DNA from: EX4572-165 sp964581795 | GTDB lineage: Archaea; Thermoplasmatota; E2; DHVEG-1 | Assembly: GCA_964581795.1 (NCBI GenBank) | Contig: CAZOPW010000032.1 | Coordinates: 1 to 25,469, forward strand | Length of the DNA stretch: 25,469 bases | Direction: 5' to 3' | Shown here: positions 23,514 through 25,469 of the stretch, piece after piece | Position numbering within the stretch: position 1 is the stretch's first letter | Layout of the letters: every line of letters starts with the position of its first letter | The notes under the pieces: model-generated | Databases searched by the model: none | What the model was told of the DNA's origin: nothing | What the model saw: the letters and a program-made list of their open reading frames with translations, nothing else | Made by a program: the position numbers and the translations under genes

Positions 23514-24338
23514 ATGAAGATTATAGATGGAAGAGTAAGGCTTAGAACAAAACAATTATTAATACCATGGACTACTGAACTTAAACCATTTTTTAAAGAT
23601 TATATAGATTGGTACAAAATGAAGGATCGTTTAACTCCTATATCTGTTGATGAACAAATCAAAAAGGCAAAAAAGACAGGAATTACAAAGATGGTTGTGT
23701 GTGGAGGTAATAAAGAAGATAATGATCACATTTTAAAAATAGCAAAAAAACATGACGAAATCTTACCAGTAGCAGGAGTAAATATAAATAATGGAATACG
23801 CAGCGCTCTTAAGGAAATAGATAGATGTTGTAAAAAAGATTTCGTTGCAATCAATATCTCTCCTTTTAGTTCAAAAATTGATGCCAATGATAAGAGACTC
23901 TATCCATTATATGGGTTATGTGAGTTATTAAATAAACCACTAATTGTTCATGGCTCATTGCATTATTGGAGAGAGGCATATATGTGGCATGGTCATCCAA
24001 AATATTTAGATGAAGTTGCAGTAGATTTTCCGGAATTAAAATTGATTATTTCTCATGGAGGAAATGGATTTGGACCTACTGTATTAGCAGTTGCACAAAG
24101 ACACCCAAATGTTTATCTTGAATTTAGTGCATTAAGACCAAAGTATATGGCACCCGAATTTATACAAGCTGCTAATACTTACCTTAGAAAAAAATGTATT
24201 TTTGGTACAGATTATCCTCTTATTGAATTTAAAGAACAAATCGATCTCTGGAAATATGCGCTCAGAGAGGAAAATTGGGAATTATTTTTTAGGCAGAATC
24301 TCCTAGACGCTCTTTATAAAAAACCAACTCCTATATAG
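23514..24338 (+). CDS. Amidohydrolase-fold (Amidohydro_2) protein lacking the HxH metal motif
   Basis: The 274-residue TIM-barrel protein is of the amidohydrolase-2 family (related to ACMS decarboxylase and 4-oxalomesaconate hydratase). H146 (IVHGSLHYW), H181 (IISHGGNGFGP) and D233 (FGTDYPLIEF) match conserved metal or catalytic residues. At the N-terminus, where the family has IDxHxH, this protein reads IDGRVR, so both histidines are replaced by Arg (R7, R9). It may use one metal with fewer ligands, or have another role. A strong GGAGG precedes the ATG. Sixteen bases separate it from the APS/PAPS reductase gene, so they form an operon. A part in a sulfur-linked sugar or small-acid pathway is possible; the substrate is unknown. 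Confidence 0.75.
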   Translation: MKIIDGRVRLRTKQLLIPWTTELKPFFKDYIDWYKMKDRLTPISVDEQIKKAKKTGITKMVVCGGNKEDNDHILKIAKKHDEILPVAGVNINNGIRSALKEIDRCCKKDFVAINISPFSSKIDANDKRLYPLYGLCELLNKPLIVHGSLHYWREAYMWHGHPKYLDEVAVDFPELKLIISHGGNGFGPTVLAVAQRHPNVYLEFSALRPKYMAPEFIQAANTYLRKKCIFGTDYPLIEFKEQIDLWKYALREENWELFFRQNLLDALYKKPTPI

Positions 24339-24354
24339 AAAGTAAGGTTTATTT

Positions 24355-25095
24355 ATGAATGGTTTGACAGTTATTAATAGTGTAATGAAATCAGATTCAG
24401 ATAAAATAATTAAGCTAAGAAATGAATTTGAAACTTTAAGCATCCCAGGGATGTTAATTCAGGCAAAGCAAGAATTTGGTGAAAGTCTAGCTATGACTAC
24501 TGCTTTTGGATATAGTGGAATTGTTTTAATGCATTTTGTTAAAGATGTTATTCCTAATATTCCTATTTACTTTATCGATACAAGATTTCATTTCGAAGAA
24601 ACCATAAAACTTGCTGAAAAAATAAAAAAAGAATGGAATCTAAATATTATAACCATATCTAGCGAGTATAGTGAAAAAGAATTGGAAGAGAAACTTGGTA
24701 AAGAACCTTATAAAACTAACTCAGATCTTTGTTGTAAATATAGAAAAGTAAAACCACTACTCCGGGTATTAAAAACGAAAAATGCTTGGTTGAGTTCAAT
24801 TAGAAGAGATCAATCAAAAACGCGGGAAAATATAGAACCTCTGGAAGTTGATGATAGAGGAACTATTAAAATAAATCCTTTATACAATTGGACTAGAGAT
24901 GAAATTTGGATGTATATTCGTAAATATGATCTACCATATAATCCGTTACATGATCAATATTATCCCAGTATTGGGTGCAAGCCTTGCACAAAACCAATAG
25001 ACAAAGGAGGTAATGAAAGAGACGGTCGTTGGAAAGGATTAAAAAAAACTGAATGTGGTATCCATCTTTATAATAGAAATAGGAAAAAACGTTAG
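24355..25095 (+). CDS. cysH: APS/PAPS reductase, [4Fe-4S] assimilatory type
   Basis: The 246-residue protein is of the PP-loop CysH family, which reduces APS or PAPS to sulfite with thioredoxin. The nucleotide loop TTAFGYSG is at 48-55 and IDTRFHFEET at 74-83. Four cysteines in the pattern CC...CxxC (C126, C127, C208, C211) are those that bind a [4Fe-4S] cluster, the mark of APS-using assimilatory reductases. TECGIH supplies the catalytic C234. The C-terminal basic tail RNRKKR is short. It follows the amidohydrolase by 16 bases. No sulfite reductase is visible, so the sulfite may feed cysteine synthesis encoded elsewhere or a sulfonated sugar such as sulfoquinovose. Family is sure; APS preference is inferred from the cysteines. 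Confidence 0.88.
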   Translation: MNGLTVINSVMKSDSDKIIKLRNEFETLSIPGMLIQAKQEFGESLAMTTAFGYSGIVLMHFVKDVIPNIPIYFIDTRFHFEETIKLAEKIKKEWNLNIITISSEYSEKELEEKLGKEPYKTNSDLCCKYRKVKPLLRVLKTKNAWLSSIRRDQSKTRENIEPLEVDDRGTIKINPLYNWTRDEIWMYIRKYDLPYNPLHDQYYPSIGCKPCTKPIDKGGNERDGRWKGLKKTECGIHLYNRNRKKR

Positions 25096-25103
25096 ATGAT
25101 AAG

Positions 25104-25469
25104 ATGAAATTAAACCTTGAATGTGGCAAAGATATAAAACTTGGCTTTGTAAACATTGACAATGTTCAGCATGATTTCGCTTATATAGTTAATAAATTAA
25201 AGTTTATCCCACATCCATTCGATAATAACTCTGCTACTGATTTGATTAAAACCCCTCAAGTTTTAGAGCATTGGGCATTTACCTTAAAAACATTAAATGA
25301 ATGCAATCACATTCTTAAACCAAATGAATTTTTATACATTTCAGCTCCTAAAAAAAATAAATCATCGTGTAGTCTGTATCATAAAAAGTTATATACCGAA
25401 AATAGTTTAAAAGGGGGTCATCCCGGTTCCCGCCCGGACGTAGTCGATGATCCGGTAGCCCCCCGGCCG
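25104..25469 (+). CDS. Class I SAM-dependent methyltransferase-like protein, N-terminal part only
   Basis: The frame is open from ATG 25104 to the window end (122 codons, no stop). The start MKLNLECGKDIKLGFVNIDN follows the pattern of a short methyltransferase family common in sugar clusters ('LNLGCG-xxx-GYVNVD'). Here the first glycine of the SAM loop is Glu. A long helix-strand segment follows with EHWAFTLKTLNECNHILKPN (61-80) and EFLYISAP, matching the 'H...L.E..RVLKPGG.l.ixvP' block. It begins 8 bases after the cysH stop, so it is in the same operon. The last 57 bases are of foreign composition, so only residues to about 103 should be trusted. Confidence 0.6.
   Translation, partial: MKLNLECGKDIKLGFVNIDNVQHDFAYIVNKLKFIPHPFDNNSATDLIKTPQVLEHWAFTLKTLNECNHILKPNEFLYISAPKKNKSSCSLYHKKLYTENSLKGGHPGSRPDVVDDPVAPRP

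Noticed and set aside
24893..25162. 89-codon minus-strand frame over the cysH end
   Set aside because: It is antisense to the conserved Fe-S and ECGIH region of the reductase, without start signals.
1..25469. Search for CRISPR repeats, tRNA cloverleafs, rRNA segments and transposases
   Set aside because: No regularly spaced repeats, no GTTCGA-type T-loop with matching acceptor stem, no rRNA-like conserved blocks and no transposase motifs were found by eye.

Overview
The window looks like a piece of an AT-rich archaeal genome (about one third G+C by eye). The archaeal assignment rests on a UbiA-family geranylgeranylglyceryl-phosphate prenyltransferase, a phytol/dolichol-kinase-like enzyme beside it, Sulfolobus-type bifunctional sugar-1-phosphate nucleotidylyltransferases, and TATA-like boxes combined with GGAGG-type ribosome binding sites. 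The lineage cannot be fixed from the sequence. A member of Thermoplasmatota or a similar uncultured group is my weak guess. No tRNA, rRNA, CRISPR array or transposase was found.

Layout. (1) 1-5505 is a mixed block: a secreted or anchored unknown protein (-), aminoacyl-histidine dipeptidase (-), an LsrF-type aldolase/thiolase (+, divergent), a zinc alcohol dehydrogenase (+), and a small membrane protein overlapping an AIM24-family gene (-). (2) 5611-7835 is a tightly spaced trio: UbiA prenyltransferase, prenol/dolichol-kinase-like membrane enzyme, and an aberrant thymidylate-kinase-like P-loop protein. (3) purQ (8008-8844, -) is separated from the trio by a hairpin-rich 172-base gap. (4) 9222-15269 is a sulfate activation and sulfation cluster on the + strand: RHH regulator, sat, DHH phosphoesterase, cysC, a small PAPS-sulfotransferase-like protein, a DASS anion transporter and a UspA-like protein. 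(5) 15392-19669 is an amino-sugar cluster: GlmU-like, GlmS, GlmU-like. (6) An 824-base AT-rich gap with decayed fragments leads to (7) 20494-25469, a surface-glycan-type region: Wzx-like flippase, a second sulfotransferase, a broken hexapeptide acyltransferase, an amidohydrolase-fold protein, an APS/PAPS reductase, and the start of a methyltransferase cut by the window end.

How the parts could work together. The DASS protein could import sulfate. Sat and CysC would turn it into APS and then PAPS. Two sulfotransferase-like proteins could use PAPS, and the DHH phosphoesterase sits where an enzyme that clears the by-product pAp would be expected. GlmS and the GlmU-like proteins would supply UDP-GlcNAc-type precursors. 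The flippase would export lipid-linked sugar, possibly on a polyprenol made or recycled by the UbiA/kinase trio. The simplest overall reading is production of a sulfated, amino-sugar-containing surface glycan in an archaeon. This is inferred from gene content and order and is not shown directly.

Caution: the last 57 bases (25413-25469) are about 74% G+C and unlike everything else. They are probably an assembly chimera, so the last residues of the final partial gene should not be trusted.
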